A stretch of 64,000 bases of DNA from Scilla litardierei. Its lineage: Eukaryota; Streptophyta; Magnoliopsida; Asparagales; Asparagaceae. The position numbers were made by a program, and so were the translations under genes. Of this stretch, positions 21,123-31,913 are shown piece after piece (positions within the stretch are counted from its first letter, which is position 1; each line of letters opens with the position of its first letter). A model generated the notes under the pieces. That model searched no databases. It was not told the DNA's origin and saw nothing but the letters and a program-made list of their open reading frames with translations. The stretch covers positions 145,671,637 through 145,735,636 of the forward strand of contig CM061142.1 in assembly GCA_030789695.1 (NCBI GenBank), given 5' to 3'.

Positions 21123-22195
21123 TGTTACGACCTAAAGATCGTAGTAGCCCGACACCCGCCCGGATCCGCTAACATACCCCTTTGGTTCACCATTTAACAA
21201 TTAGGGCCGCCGCCCCGGAAACCCGGGGCATCATGGAGATAGGCGCGCCTCACGGCGCTCCCCGAAACGGCCGAGGCGAACTGTAGCCGGCCGAGGCGAA
21301 CAACCGCAGCCGCCCGACCCACCGGGGAAGCGCGTTTAGTAACGCTTGGGCAGCTAGGCCCGGCCCATTGACGGGCGCGGCCGGGCCGGACAACTCCCGA
21401 CCTGAACGGCCCGTCCGATTCCCGCGAGCCGCGACGCCTAAAGTGAGCCAGACCATTAGTTCGACGCTAACGACAAACAGCCTAGGATAAGGACACGGCT
21501 GACACATACGTCACCCGACCACCTGACAAAGCACCCCCAGGCGGCTGACCTATCCGACGGTTAGTGCTTTCGGCCCTGACATCCCGACAAAAGCGCCCCT
21601 CGGCCGTTGCGCCGCCAGATAAAAGCGGATCAGGGACTCCTGTTCCCGACGTCCTCGTCCGAAGCTTCCGCTGACACCCGAGCCAGCTCAGCACGCCTAG
21701 TCATCACCCGTCAGGTATAAATACCTCCTCTCCTCTTACGGAGAAGGGGGTTAGAAAAACTCTCCCTTCTTCTATCATTCACACACGAGAGCAAAGATCC
21801 TCCATATCTTTGTTCTCCCACCTATAGCTCGTCACGTGAGGCGGACACACAGTTAGTCCGGCCGGCGTGTCCAGCCCCCCATTTAAGCCCTGTTACTAAC
21901 TTAGGCATCGGAGGGGCTAAGGGTTGAACCCCAACCCCGCCCTTCTGACGAATTGTTCGTGCTGCAGGAGAGTTCGCCCCTTAGCCAAAGTTAGCGTCAG
22001 CCTCCAGCCGTTCGACCTCCCTCAGCTGTGTCTGACGAGATACGATCCTGTGAGCTCCACCGGCAACGGATCCGACCTCTTCACCCCACTAATCTCTTGT
22101 AAAACAGCCTACCTAACCCCTCATTTCCATATAACCACCGTGCCCTTGGTTCCCCATAATACAAATTCATTGTACGCGAGTTCCACCTCGTAACA
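21123..22195 (+). repeat. 5' LTR of Tat-like element (1073 bp)
   Basis: Starts TGTTACGACCTAAAGATCG and ends CTCGTAACA. Same length as 34338-35410. About ten substitutions, near 1 percent. GC-rich upstream part, TATA box at 21714. Confidence 0.95.
21714..21725 (+). promoter_or_regulatory. TATA box in Tat-like 5' LTR
   Basis: GGTATAAATACC sits in a C/T-rich context. The identical site in the 3' LTR is at 34929-34940. It drives plus-strand (gag) transcription. Confidence 0.75.
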
Positions 22196-22197
22196 AT

Positions 22198-22215
22198 TGG
22201 CGCCGTCTGTGGGAA
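22198..22215 (+). promoter_or_regulatory. Primer-binding site, non-Met type
   Basis: TGGCGCCGTCTGTGGGAA begins two bases after the LTR. This is the type of PBS seen in Tat/Ogre-group elements (commonly assigned to tRNA-Arg) and differs from the iMet sites of the other elements here. Confidence 0.8.
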
Positions 22216-22230
22216 CGAAGGGTCACACCC

Positions 22231-24828
22231 ATGTTAGACTCCATGCCGATCTCGCGGAACCCTGACCACGGTAAAGATCCCGTGGGTCAGGAACCGCTCT
22301 CTCTACAAATCACCCCGGCGTCCGACCCCCTTCTGGGGATGGGCACCGAGACTGAACATACTTCGGCCCCCGTCGTCCTGAAGAGCTTCGAGGCCGTCCC
22401 CCTGGCCAGGAAAGGCTATCAGACGGCTGGAACGGAGCCTCCGCCCGGCCCCTCAGAGCCCCAGAACGTGAGGCGAAACCTCCACCCTCAATTCGAGGAG
22501 GAGGGGGAGAATAGGGGGCTCGCTGAGGAGATTGCGGCCCAGCAAAGGCTCCTGGAAGAGGAGATGGAAGTTGCGCAGCGGTGGAGGCGCCTGGGGGAGG
22601 CGGCCGCCGCGCAAAGGCGTTTGGACGAGGCGGCCGAGACCACCCGAAGGGCCTACCAGGAAGAAGAGACCGCCCGCCGCCAACTCCGCTTCATCGTCGC
22701 GGAGCGGGAAAGGCTGAGGAAAGAAAACCGAAGCAACCAAGAAGTCATTAAAGAGACGACGATGGGGCGGCAACCCGGGAACGGGCGGGACCCGTTGCTG
22801 AACAGATCCCCACCTGGAGGAGGCGACCCGCGTCACCAACACCACCCCTCCGATACCCTGCACGAGGAAGCCGTTTGTCGACAACTACGCTTCCTCGCCG
22901 CCGAGCGCGAGAGGCTCCTCCGAGAGAATCAGGAACGGATGGAGGCCCGAGGAGAGCTGGCCGGGAGGCGCTGGCGCTGGGAGAGCCGTAGCCCACAACC
23001 CGTCGAGTCCTCGGCCCGAGGAAGGAGCCCCGCCCGACGACCATCGGACTACTCCCCGGGGGCGGGGGACCGTCGTCGGCCGTGGCGCGATCGGAGCCGG
23101 ACCCCCGAATGGTGGAGAGGGGAGACCCCGGATCGCCCTACCTATCAGGAGGAGGCCACGCCGCTCGCACGGTGGATCACGTCCGCCCCAAGGCCCAAAA
23201 AGTTCAAACCTCCTCACTTGGCTATGTACAATGGGAGGGGCGACCCCCACACCCACGTGCAACAATACCGGGGGGCAATGGAGGCGCAGGATGTGGACGA
23301 GGCGTTCCTGTGCCGACATTTCTCCCAAAGCCTAAGGGACACCGCGCTGGACTGGTACTTCGGCTTGCCAGCGAGATCCGTCGGGAGCTTTGGCGAGCTA
23401 TCCCACAAATTCTGCCAAGAGTTCCGGGCCGGGCGGACGAAGAAGAAGCCCCTGGACTATCTCTGCACGATAGTCCAAGGAGAAGGAGAGACAACAGGTA
23501 GATACCTCCGCCGTTTTCAGGAGGAGAGACGGGCGGTGGTGACATGTGGGGATGAGGTGCTTATGCTGGCCTTCAAAACGGGGTTGCGGACTCGGAGTCT
23601 CCACAAATCCCTGCTCCGGGACCCGCCGACCGACTATGAGGCGCTGGTTGCCATGACGGAGAGGCACGCGTTGGCCGAAGAAACTCTTGGTACTAAGGCC
23701 TTGTTCCCCCGGGTGAAACCGACTCAAGGCGAACCCCGATCGCGCCCTCGGCCGAGACAGGAAGAGGGGGACCAAGGTCACGATCGGCTAGCCCGAACAA
23801 GGCGGGAACCGCCCGAGCCTCGCCCCCAAGATCGCCCCGGTCCGGCGCGCGAGTTTGCTCCGGCGCAAGGGCTCCCTCGAGTCGCCCCAAGACAAGAGGT
23901 CCCCTTGCGGGCGCATTACACGCAACTCAATGCCCCCCTGATCGAGGTGATGGCTGCGGCCACCCGGGCCGGTCTGCTGCCGGAGCCGCCCCGAGAAATG
24001 AAGTCGGACCCGGCCCGGAGAGATTTTAAGAAATACTGCCGATACCACCGGGACCATGGCCACGACACCGATGACTGCTTCACCCTCAAAAGGGAAATCG
24101 AGCGGCTGATCCAGGCGGGCCACCTGGGGGACTTCGTCGGAGGCCGAAGACCAGGCCGAGAAGATGGGAACCACCGAAGGGCGCGGAGGGCAGACCCTCC
24201 GGCAAACGGCGAGCGGGAAGAGCTTCACCCACCAAAACCCGTCTTGCGCATAGATACGATATGCGGCGGGCCGTCTTCGGGAGGGGCGTCGTCGTCAAGC
24301 AAAAAGGCGTACGCAATGCAAGTGATTACGGCGGGTCTCGGAGGGGACCAAAGAGAAAGAAGGATGGCCTACCCTCCCATTACTTTCAGTGACGAGGACC
24401 TAGAGGGGATCGAGCAGCCCCACGATGACGCCATCGTCATCGAGGCCCAGATTGGGACAGCCATCGTCAGCCGCCTCCTGATCGACACAGGGAGCTCTTT
24501 TGACATCCTGTTCATGTCCACAATTGAGAAGATGGGGTTACGGCCGACCGACCTGAGACCTTGTACCGGGCCCCTCGTCGGTTTCACCGGTCACTCGACC
24601 CCCATCATGGGGGTGATCACCTTGCCAATAACCCTCGGAGAAGAACCACAGGTCATCACTCGAATGACGCTGTTCGTTGTGGTCGACATTATGTCGGCGT
24701 ACAACGGGATTATAGGACGACCATACATGTCGGCCATTGGAGCGCTCCCCAGCCTCCTCCATCAGATGGTCAAGTTCCAGACCCCCCCGAGGGGTGGGGA
24801 TCGTACGGGGAAGCCAGAAGCTGTCTAG
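22231..24828 (+). CDS. Tat-type gag-protease polyprotein (865 aa)
   Basis: Structural Gag plus aspartic protease of a plant Tat-group element. Residues 80-240 are charged and helical, and repeat a block (RRQLRFIVAERERLRKEN and CRQLRFLAAERERLLREN, 64 residues apart). Residues about 260-310 are Arg/Pro-rich. The capsid domain (residues 328-490) runs from KFKPPHLAMYNGRGDPHTHV through LDWYFGL. The zinc motif CRYHRDHGHDTDDC is near residue 602 and the protease LLIDTGSSFDILF near residue 748, followed by NGIIGRPYMSAIGA. It ends after a C7 run at 24782. The related pol-start frame (RGVGIVRGSQK) continues in another phase to 24997, so the end looks frameshifted. Otherwise intact. Confidence 0.9.
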   Translation: MLDSMPISRNPDHGKDPVGQEPLSLQITPASDPLLGMGTETEHTSAPVVLKSFEAVPLARKGYQTAGTEPPPGPSEPQNVRRNLHPQFEEEGENRGLAEEIAAQQRLLEEEMEVAQRWRRLGEAAAAQRRLDEAAETTRRAYQEEETARRQLRFIVAERERLRKENRSNQEVIKETTMGRQPGNGRDPLLNRSPPGGGDPRHQHHPSDTLHEEAVCRQLRFLAAERERLLRENQERMEARGELAGRRWRWESRSPQPVESSARGRSPARRPSDYSPGAGDRRRPWRDRSRTPEWWRGETPDRPTYQEEATPLARWITSAPRPKKFKPPHLAMYNGRGDPHTHVQQYRGAMEAQDVDEAFLCRHFSQSLRDTALDWYFGLPARSVGSFGELSHKFCQEFRAGRTKKKPLDYLCTIVQGEGETTGRYLRRFQEERRAVVTCGDEVLMLAFKTGLRTRSLHKSLLRDPPTDYEALVAMTERHALAEETLGTKALFPRVKPTQGEPRSRPRPRQEEGDQGHDRLARTRREPPEPRPQDRPGPAREFAPAQGLPRVAPRQEVPLRAHYTQLNAPLIEVMAAATRAGLLPEPPREMKSDPARRDFKKYCRYHRDHGHDTDDCFTLKREIERLIQAGHLGDFVGGRRPGREDGNHRRARRADPPANGEREELHPPKPVLRIDTICGGPSSGGASSSSKKAYAMQVITAGLGGDQRERRMAYPPITFSDEDLEGIEQPHDDAIVIEAQIGTAIVSRLLIDTGSSFDILFMSTIEKMGLRPTDLRPCTGPLVGFTGHSTPIMGVITLPITLGEEPQVITRMTLFVVVDIMSAYNGIIGRPYMSAIGALPSLLHQMVKFQTPPRGGDRTGKPEAV

Positions 24829-24997
24829 GAGCTGCTACGTAGGGTCGACCAAGCACAAAGGGCCAGAGGTGAACCTGAAGATCGACTCCCTGAGGCGGTG
24901 TTATGACCCCCACCAGCCAGAGTTAGCCCCAGCTGATGCCACCGCCGAGGAAAACAGGATCGACCACACGCCCACCACCGCCACCACCACCCCATGA
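24780..24997 (+). pseudogene. Frameshifted pol N-terminal stub
   Basis: The frame starting after the poly-C at 24780-24788 reads RGVGIVRGSQKLSRSCYV, the segment that normally follows protease in Tat-group polyproteins (GVGxVRGDQxxAxxCY type). It stops at 24997, well short of RT. This marks where the autonomous ancestor lost its enzymes. Confidence 0.65.
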
Positions 24998-25137
24998 GAA
25001 GGACAGGCTAATCACTCCAAGGGGCGCGGTGCGCAGGTCCTGGCATGGCCTGGAACTGTAAGTCCTGAACGAAGTACCTTGTTCTTTTCCTTTCATATTC
25101 GAATTTCACCTTTGCTACACGACAATTTCAGTTCAAC

Positions 25138-27045
25138 CCTGTCAAAGACTCCGGGGCAGGACCAGTCCTCGCCACCCAAACCGGAGAGGGGCACGGGCCG
25201 AGCTGCGCACTCGCTCCCCCCCAAGAAGACCTTCGGGGCAAGTTCCCTGAACTTGGCCACCCAAACCGGAGCGCCATATGCGGGGTAGGCGACGGCCTAA
25301 TACCCGTCCGACTACAGAGGCTGCGGGGAGGCGACGGCCCTATACCCCCCCTCTCAAAGACTCCGGGGCAGGACCAGTCCTCGCCACCCAAACCGGAGAG
25401 GGGCACGGGCCGAGCTGTGCACTCGCTCCCCCCCCAAGAAGACCTCCGGGGCAAGTTCCCTGAACTTGGCCACCCAAACCGGAGCGCCATATGCGGGGTA
25501 GGCGACGGCCCAATACCCGTCCGACTATAGAGGCTGCGGGGAGGCGACGGCCCAATACCCCCCCTCTCAAAGACTCCGGGGCAGGACCAGTCCTCGCCAC
25601 CCAAATCGGAGAGGGGCACGGGCCGAGCTGCGCACTCGCTCCCCCCCAAGAAGACCTCCGGGGCAAGTTCCCTGAACTTGGCCACCCAAACCGGAGCGCC
25701 ATATGCGGGGTAGGCGACGGCCCAATACCCGTCCGACTACAGAGGCTGCGGGGAGGCGACGGCCCTATACCCCCCCCTCTCAAAGACTCCGGGGTAGGAC
25801 CATTCCTCGCCACCCAAACCGGAGAGGGGCACGGGCCGAGCTGCGCACTCGCTCCCCCCCAAGAAGACCTCCGGGGCAAGTTCCCTGAACTTGGCCACCC
25901 AAACCGGAGCGCCATATGCGGGGTAGGCGACGGCCCAATACCCGTCCGACTACAGAGGCTGCGGGGAGGCGACGGCCCTATACCCCCCCTCTCAAAGACT
26001 CCGGGGCAGGACCAGTCCTCGCCACCCAAACCGGAGAGGGGCATGGGCCGAGCTGCGCACTCGCTCCCCCCAAGAAGACCTCCGGGGCAAGTTCCCTGAA
26101 CTTGGCCACCCAAATTGGAGCGCCATATGCGGGGTAGGCGACGGCCCAATACCCGTCCGACTATAGAGGCTGCGGGGAGGCGACGGCCCTATACCCCCCC
26201 TCTCAAAGACTCCGGGGCAGGACCAGTCCTCGCCACCCAAACCGGAGAGGGGCACGGGCCGAGCTGCGCACTCGCTCCCCCCCAAGAAGACCTCCGGGGC
26301 AAGTTCCCTGAACTTGGCCACCCAAACCGGAGCGCCATATGCGGGGTAGGCGACGGCCCAATACCCGTCCGACTATAGAGGCTGCGGGGAGGAGATGGCC
26401 CTGTACCCCCCCTCTCAAAGACTCCGGGGCAGGACCAGTCCTCGCCACCCAAACCGGAGAGGGGCACGGGCCGAGCTGCGCACTCGCTCCCCCCCCCAAG
26501 AAGACCTCCGGGGCAAGTTCCCTGAACTTGGCCACCCAAACCGGAGCGCCATATGCGGGGTAGGCGACGGCCCAATACCCGTCCGACTATAGAGGCTGCG
26601 GGGAGGCGACGGCCCTGTACCCCCCCTCTCAAAGACTCCGGGGCAGGACCAGTCCTCGCCACCCAAACCGGAGAGGGGCACGGGCCGAGCTGCGCACTCG
26701 CTCCCCCCCAAGAAGACCTCCGGGGCAAGTTCACTGAACTTGGCCACCCAAACCGAAGCGCCATATGCGGGGTAGGCGACGGCCCAATACCCGTCCGACT
26801 ATAGAGGCTGCGGGGAGGCGACGGCCCTGTACCCCCCCTCTCAAAGACTCCGGGGCAGGACCAGTCCTCGCCACCCAAACCGGAGGGGGGCACGGGCCGA
26901 GCTGCGCACTCGCTTCCCCCCCAAGAAGACCTCCGGGGCAAGTTCCCTGAACTTGGCCACCCACACCGGAGCGCCATATGCGGGGTAGGCGACGGCCCAA
27001 TACCCGTCCGACTATAGAGGCTACGAGGAGGCGACGGCCCTATGC
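25138..27045 (+). repeat. Tandem array, nine units of about 212 bp
   Basis: The marker GCCATATGCGGGGTAGGCG occurs at 25273, 25486, 25698, 25911, 26122, 26334, 26548, 26760 and 26973, giving spacings of 211-214 bp. Each unit is itself a rough dimer: CTCCGGGGCA...GCCACCCAAACCGGAG appears twice with different fillers. Length differences come from the C-runs (5 to 8 C). Sequence between units is very uniform. Long open frames on both strands across it (for example 26189-27166 minus) reflect GC-rich composition and repetition. Confidence 0.95.
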
Positions 27046-28014
27046 CCTCCCTCCCCCGAAAGGGCCTGACACCCCTCTCCTCAAACCTCGGGAAACTCCC
27101 CGCGGACCGCGAATCAAGGCCACCCCTACGAAAAGCCATCCCTGAGGAGTAACGCCAGACCCCCATAAAGCCGGTACACGAAACGACTTGTCCAACTCAA
27201 AAAGGACACTCGGGACAAATGCCAATAACAAATGTCAGGCATGCCTGAGGGGTCACATCACCCGTCACCCATCGGGGTCACATCACCCATTAAAGAAGAA
27301 TAAATGAGGGCAGAAGTTCACCGTTATAAATCAACCCCCTCCCCCTCTCCCTCTCCTCAGCTTCCTGCAGAAGGGGAGAAATGCAAAAGAAAGGATGTGG
27401 AGAAAGACTCGTCATTTTCTCAAGCCTCCCTCCCCTAAAATACGCGGAAAATGCGAGCTTCGCCGACCGCAAAGGTTGACGAATCCCCAACAGGATATTC
27501 CGCTTACACAACGGCTGCCCAGCCTGCTGCTCCCCTCCTTCCCTTAGACAACTTAAGGCAGGGGACCGGGCGCTCCGTGGGAACACCATGCCTCCCCACG
27601 AACGCCCTGGGTACGCGGGCGCGGCTGGCTGACAACCCGATGGAGGGGACGGGCCTGCCAAGTCACCTCACCGGACCCCCCGGCAGCCACACGCGCCACC
27701 CCTTCCACTCATCGGCCTCCCCTGGACCGTTCACACCGGGAGGACGCACGGAGGGGCTACAACCCGCATCCCTCCGCGCCTACCGCGCGGAGCCTCCAAT
27801 CGAGAGGTGCTACACGACCCAGTGGGATAGAACAACCACCAAGGACTCCCTCTCCCCCCAATTCTGGGAACGAGGACCAAAGCCGCTGCCCGGCTCCGAC
27901 GCTGTCATCCCCCCTTCGCCGAGGGGAACCCGCCAAATCCACTCCACGCCCCACGTCAGGGGCATAACACCAGAGAAAGGCAGGACAGCTGCGATGGGAA
28001 CCTCAACCTACCTA
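27046..28014 (+). other. GC-rich spacer of Tat-like element
   Basis: A plus ORF of 280 codons starts at 27451 and runs through the 24-bp array to 28293. It has no recognisable domain and proline/threonine-rich composition. I take it as non-coding or of unknown use. Confidence 0.4.
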
Positions 28015-28158
28015 GGCCGACACAATGTTACGCCTACGGGCCGATACAATGTTACGCCTACGGGCCAATACAATGTTACGCCTACGGGCCGATACAATGT
28101 TACGCCTACGGGCCAATACAATGTTACGCCCTCGGGCCGTTTCAACGTTACGCCCCTA
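28015..28158 (+). repeat. 24-bp tandem array, six copies
   Basis: GGCC(G/A)ATACAATGTTACGCCTACG repeats at 28015, 28039, 28063, 28087, 28111 and 28135, with a diverged last unit. The period is a multiple of three, so all frames stay open. It echoes the LTR start TGTTACG. Confidence 0.95.
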
Positions 28159-28579
28159 AGGCGACCCCGTCTTATTAAACATTCGATAATAGCCGATGAA
28201 AATTCCATAGACAAATGCCGGTTAACCGCTAGTCATAACTCGGATAGACCTAAACTCGAACAACCTACGAAAAGGGAGGCGACCCCGCTGTAAGTCTCTT
28301 GGGCGCCCTACGCGAAATAAAGGGACTCGACACAATTCAGCCTACGACCGAGATAGAAACGTCCGCACCAAGGCGTAATTCTAAAAAATAAATTTATGCA
28401 TACATAGGCGGAGAGTCCAAAAAAGGCAAGGGCCTACATAGGCGAACCCTTACTTTCGTTTTTTAAACACACAAGGGGGGGCCTACACAAAACTACTCGG
28501 CGCCCCCGCCAATCACGGCGCCCTCTCCCTCCATAGAATCCCCCCCCCCCCCGCCCCGCCGTCCTCTTGCTCCTCACCC
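28159..28579. other. Spacer 3' of antisense gene A
   Basis: Includes C-runs near 28541-28553. It is the probable 3' flank of the minus-strand gene. No other feature. Confidence 0.4.
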
Positions 28580-30660
28580 TCATCTCCATCCCCCCTCCTC
28601 CCCGCCGCTTGCGACGAGCCCGTCAAGATCGACCTCTATCGGCGGGACCAGACCAGCCGCTTTCTCCTTCATCCGAGCCAGGCAGTCATCCCATCCCTCC
28701 ACGCGGCCCTTCCTTATGCCCTCGACCATCGAATTGGTAAGGGCGGGGATGACGGTTGTCTCCTGATACGTCCGGAATTCCTCGACCCTACGGGCCAACT
28801 CCTCCTCGGCGGCCTTGGCACGCCCCGCCAGATCCTCCGTACGAGCCTCCTCCCTCCGAAGGGCCCCCTCCAGCTCCTTCGCTCTCCCTCCAGCCTCTGT
28901 CGCCTTCTGCTCATGAGCGGACAAGACCGTCTTCAGGCGCTCTACCTCCGCCTCGTATCGGTCGCCCCGCTCCCTCTCCTTCTCCAGGTCCTCGCCGGCT
29001 TTCTTACGAACGGCAGCGAACTCGGCTACCATCCTAGCCACGGTGCCTTCGGCCTTATGTATGGCCGGCACGTGCCGCATCATCCCGAGCATCAAGTTGA
29101 GGATCTACGTAAAGAAACGCCGAAAAATAAACACATTCAGGACGTCCCCTAAAACACAACGAAATGCGCCACCCGTCTTACATAACATACCTGGACGCCA
29201 TGCATCACCGCGGTCCCGCACAGACCCTCAGGCTCCACCGCTTCCAGCGCCACTCTATCGCGAGGCAGGAAGATGTTCTCCGCCAACCTCGCCGCCACGC
29301 TCCCATCCTCAAACACGGACTCATTATCCGCCACTTTGTACGGCGCCTGATGAAGCGCCCCGTCGGGATAGCCCTCGACATCGGTCCTCGTGGCCTTAAA
29401 CTTGGCCAGCGCGGCCTCACAGTGGGGGTCGGTTGGCACTCTCTCGAGGCCAAACATGGGACAACCATAAGGCCATGTGTCCCATCCTCCTGATCTGGTC
29501 GGGCCACTCGACGCCTCGGCCCTATGTGACTGACCGCTAGGATCCGCCCCCTCCCCCCCTGCGGGCGCCATGGGGCTAGGCGATCTCGCTCGGGGCAGTT
29601 CCGCCCCTCCCCCGGTCGACCCTTCATCGCCGCCCTCCAGGTCGATGATGGGGTTCGCCACGCCACCCCCAGATCCGCCATCCAACGGACCGCTTTCCCC
29701 TGGCGCGTCATACCCCGACGACTTCGTCGACTTCTTCCTCCTCTTCGTTGACGCTGGCACACAAGTCGAGCTCCCAGCCCCTCCTTCCGCTCGCGCCCTC
29801 TTGGGGCCACCTCTCGCCGACGATCGCCCCGCCTGATCCGCGGCCCTCCTCATCATTTCCTCAAGGGATAGACTCATCGTGCCACCTGCCAAAGAGAGAA
29901 AGTTCAGCGTAAGCATATCAGGTGCCGGCACGCCAAAATCTTTTGTACCTTCGGGCCATATGTAGGCCGTTATCATCTCAGCCCGAGATAGCTTCCGATA
30001 ATCTCGGCCCTCTGCTGGGATAGCCATTAAAATCTGGGCCACCAACTTCTCCTCGTCCCCCAATTCCACCACCTCTCTCGCCTCGGGATTCAGCTCCGCC
30101 CAGTCAGACCTTATCAACACCTCCTCCGGCACCTCCACAAACACATACTGATGGCGCCAAAACTTAATTTTGCTAGGCAACCCCCTGACGAGCGGATGAG
30201 TCCTCTTCGCAGACAGATAGTAGCCCGACCCCAACCTCTTGACCGAGAAGAAGTGCCGAAATAAGGACAGCGATGGGCGAACCTGGTTGCTCAAGCACAG
30301 CACCAAGAACCCCACAATGGCATTGATGGCATTGGGCATCAGGCGATAGAGAGGCAGCTCCAGGAAGTTCAACACTTCCAGCACGAAGGGATGAGGGGGA
30401 AAGCGCAAACCCTGCTCAAATGAAGAGACATAAACTCCCACCTCCCGGTCACCTGCAAAACACACCCTTTCCTGCGGCTCCGGTTCACGAACCGAATATG
30501 GGGGCCTGACGTACTTCGTGAAGATCTCCCCAATGGATTTCTTCAGCACCGACTTCACCCCCGCAATCTCGGCGGGCACCCTTCCAGTCTCCGCGGCGGA
30601 ACTTCCTTCCCCAACCACCCCAGAACCCTGACCCCGAATCGGAGACATCGAGGAAGACAT
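28580..30660 (-). CDS. Antisense gene A of Tat-like element: PF04195-like domain plus coiled-coil tail, 3 exons
   Basis: Runs opposite to gag. Exon 1 (30660-29949) carries a domain resembling PF04195 (putative gypsy-type transposon protein): EVGVYVSSFEQGLRFPPHPF, LNFLELPLYRLMPNA, FLVLCLSNQVRPSLSLFRHF. A 63-nt candidate intron (GTACAA at 29948 to TTGGCAG at 29886) is in frame, so it can be retained. Exon 2 (29885-29191) is Ser/Gly/acidic and ends NESVFEDGSVAARL..LPRDR..GLCGTAVMHGVQ at donor GTATGT. Intron 2 is 29190-29105, and exon 3 (29104-28580) is a long charged coiled coil ending ASGGEEGGWR. All phases fit, giving about 643 aa when fully spliced. Function unknown. The same order recurs in gene B. 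Splicing is inferred. Confidence 0.75.
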
Positions 30661-31110
30661 TAGTCAAATTGGCGTCTTACCTAACGGGTGCTGTCGCCTC
30701 GGCCTCTCGCGTTGCTCCACCATCCGCTCCTACGAGAACGACTCTGGAAAGGATTCTTAAACCTCTTACAAGCCCTAGTTCCTCGACACTCAACCTTTCA
30801 ACCCCCCCACAGGTAATATATCTTTAAAGCGCTCCCGCAAAGCATCAACATCGCGACCGTCGAACCCGCGACACGTGTCACCAATCCGGGTCTGATCCAT
30901 CGCCAACCCACGTGTTCAGACGCTTCGCGTCCTGTCAAAAACCGTCAGTTGCGCCACGCGTCGTCACCACAGCGGTCGGGCCTCCTCGGTTCCCGCCCGC
31001 CGACGATTCGCCAGGATGACGTCAAGTCAGACGACCGCCAACGAATCCCGCCCAAATCCCTGCAAAATGATTACCCTCTTTTGAAATTACCCCTCGATAT
31101 CGCCGCTAGG
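30661..31110 (-). promoter_or_regulatory. Upstream region of antisense gene A
   Basis: Between gene A's ATG and the 56-bp array. It may hold A's promoter. A TATATTA-like minus-strand sequence near 30815 is the only TATA candidate I see, and it is weak. Confidence 0.35.
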
Positions 31111-31485
31111 TCCAAGATTTGGTCCGGCCTCCGCCAGTCCGGCCAAAACATGGAATCGACGCCATACCCAAGATTTGGTCCAGCCTCCGCCAGTCCGTCC
31201 AAAACACGGACTCGACGCCATATCCAAGATTTGGTCCGGCCTCCGCCAGTCCGGCCAAAACACGGCCTCGACGCCATATCCAAGATTTGGTCCGGCCTCC
31301 GCCAGTCTGGCCAAAACACGGCCTCGACGCCATATCCAAGATTTGGCCCGGCCTCCGCTAGTCCGGCCAAAACATGGAATCGACGCCATATCCAAGACTT
31401 GGCCCGGCCTCCGACAGTCCGGCCAAAGCGTGAAATCTGCGCTATATCCTTGATTTGTTCCGGCCTCCAACAGTCCGGCCTAAAC
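31111..31485. repeat. 56-bp tandem array, about 6.5 copies
   Basis: CAAGATTTGGTCCGGCCTCC starts at 31113, 31169, 31225, 31281, 31337 and 31393, exactly 56 bp apart, with a diverged copy near 31449. The unit holds CCGCCAGTCCGGCCAAAACA. It lies between the two antisense genes, upstream of gene A. The plus ORF 30949-31725 is a by-product. Confidence 0.95.
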
Positions 31486-31913
31486 GCAGTCAGCGTTGGA
31501 CCCAATATTCTACCGGATAGTGATTTGGTCCGGCCCACAACGGGCTCCCGACCTAACGGACAGATCATGACTCATCTCAACTCCCCTCTCCCGGAAACCC
31601 CGGCAGAGCGAAGTTGGGGGCAATCACATCCTGCACAAACCGTATATTCTACGGGAAAACCGTATATTCTACGGGCAAACCGTATACGAACACAGTTTGG
31701 CACAAAAAAATTCATAGTTTATTAACTCAAACCGCTAACCCGTACATGGGACATTTGACTTTCCACCCACTACAACAACACATCGCCCCGTTCATAACCC
31801 TATCACGAGATGGTACGGCCCTCACCGAACCCACGTTTCTAGCGGCGCCGCTTCTCGACCGACCGATCCCTCACATCCTTAACTACTTGCCGAATCGCCG
31901 CCTCCTTAGCTTC
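31486..31913. other. Spacer between antisense genes, with 22-bp repeat
   Basis: AACCGTATATTCTACGGG(A/C)A repeats about 2.5 times at 31638-31686. The rest is unassigned and includes the 3' flank of antisense gene B. Confidence 0.5.

Noticed and set aside
23398..24228. Minus-strand ORFs opposite the Tat gag
   Set aside because: GC-rich shadows of a well-supported gag-protease frame.
25340..27166. Long minus-strand ORFs of 269 and 325 codons
   Set aside because: They run through the 212-bp tandem array. The frame survives only because the GC-rich unit is stop-poor, and array units change phase with C-run length.
28015..28158. CRISPR-like array
   Set aside because: Units are head to tail without spacers, in a plant retrotransposon.
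27451..28293. 280-codon plus ORF in the Tat-like element
   Set aside because: No domain, ends through a 24-bp repeat, and composition follows local GC.
30949..31725. 258-codon plus ORF
   Set aside because: It consists mostly of the 56-bp array, and the opposite strand is open too.
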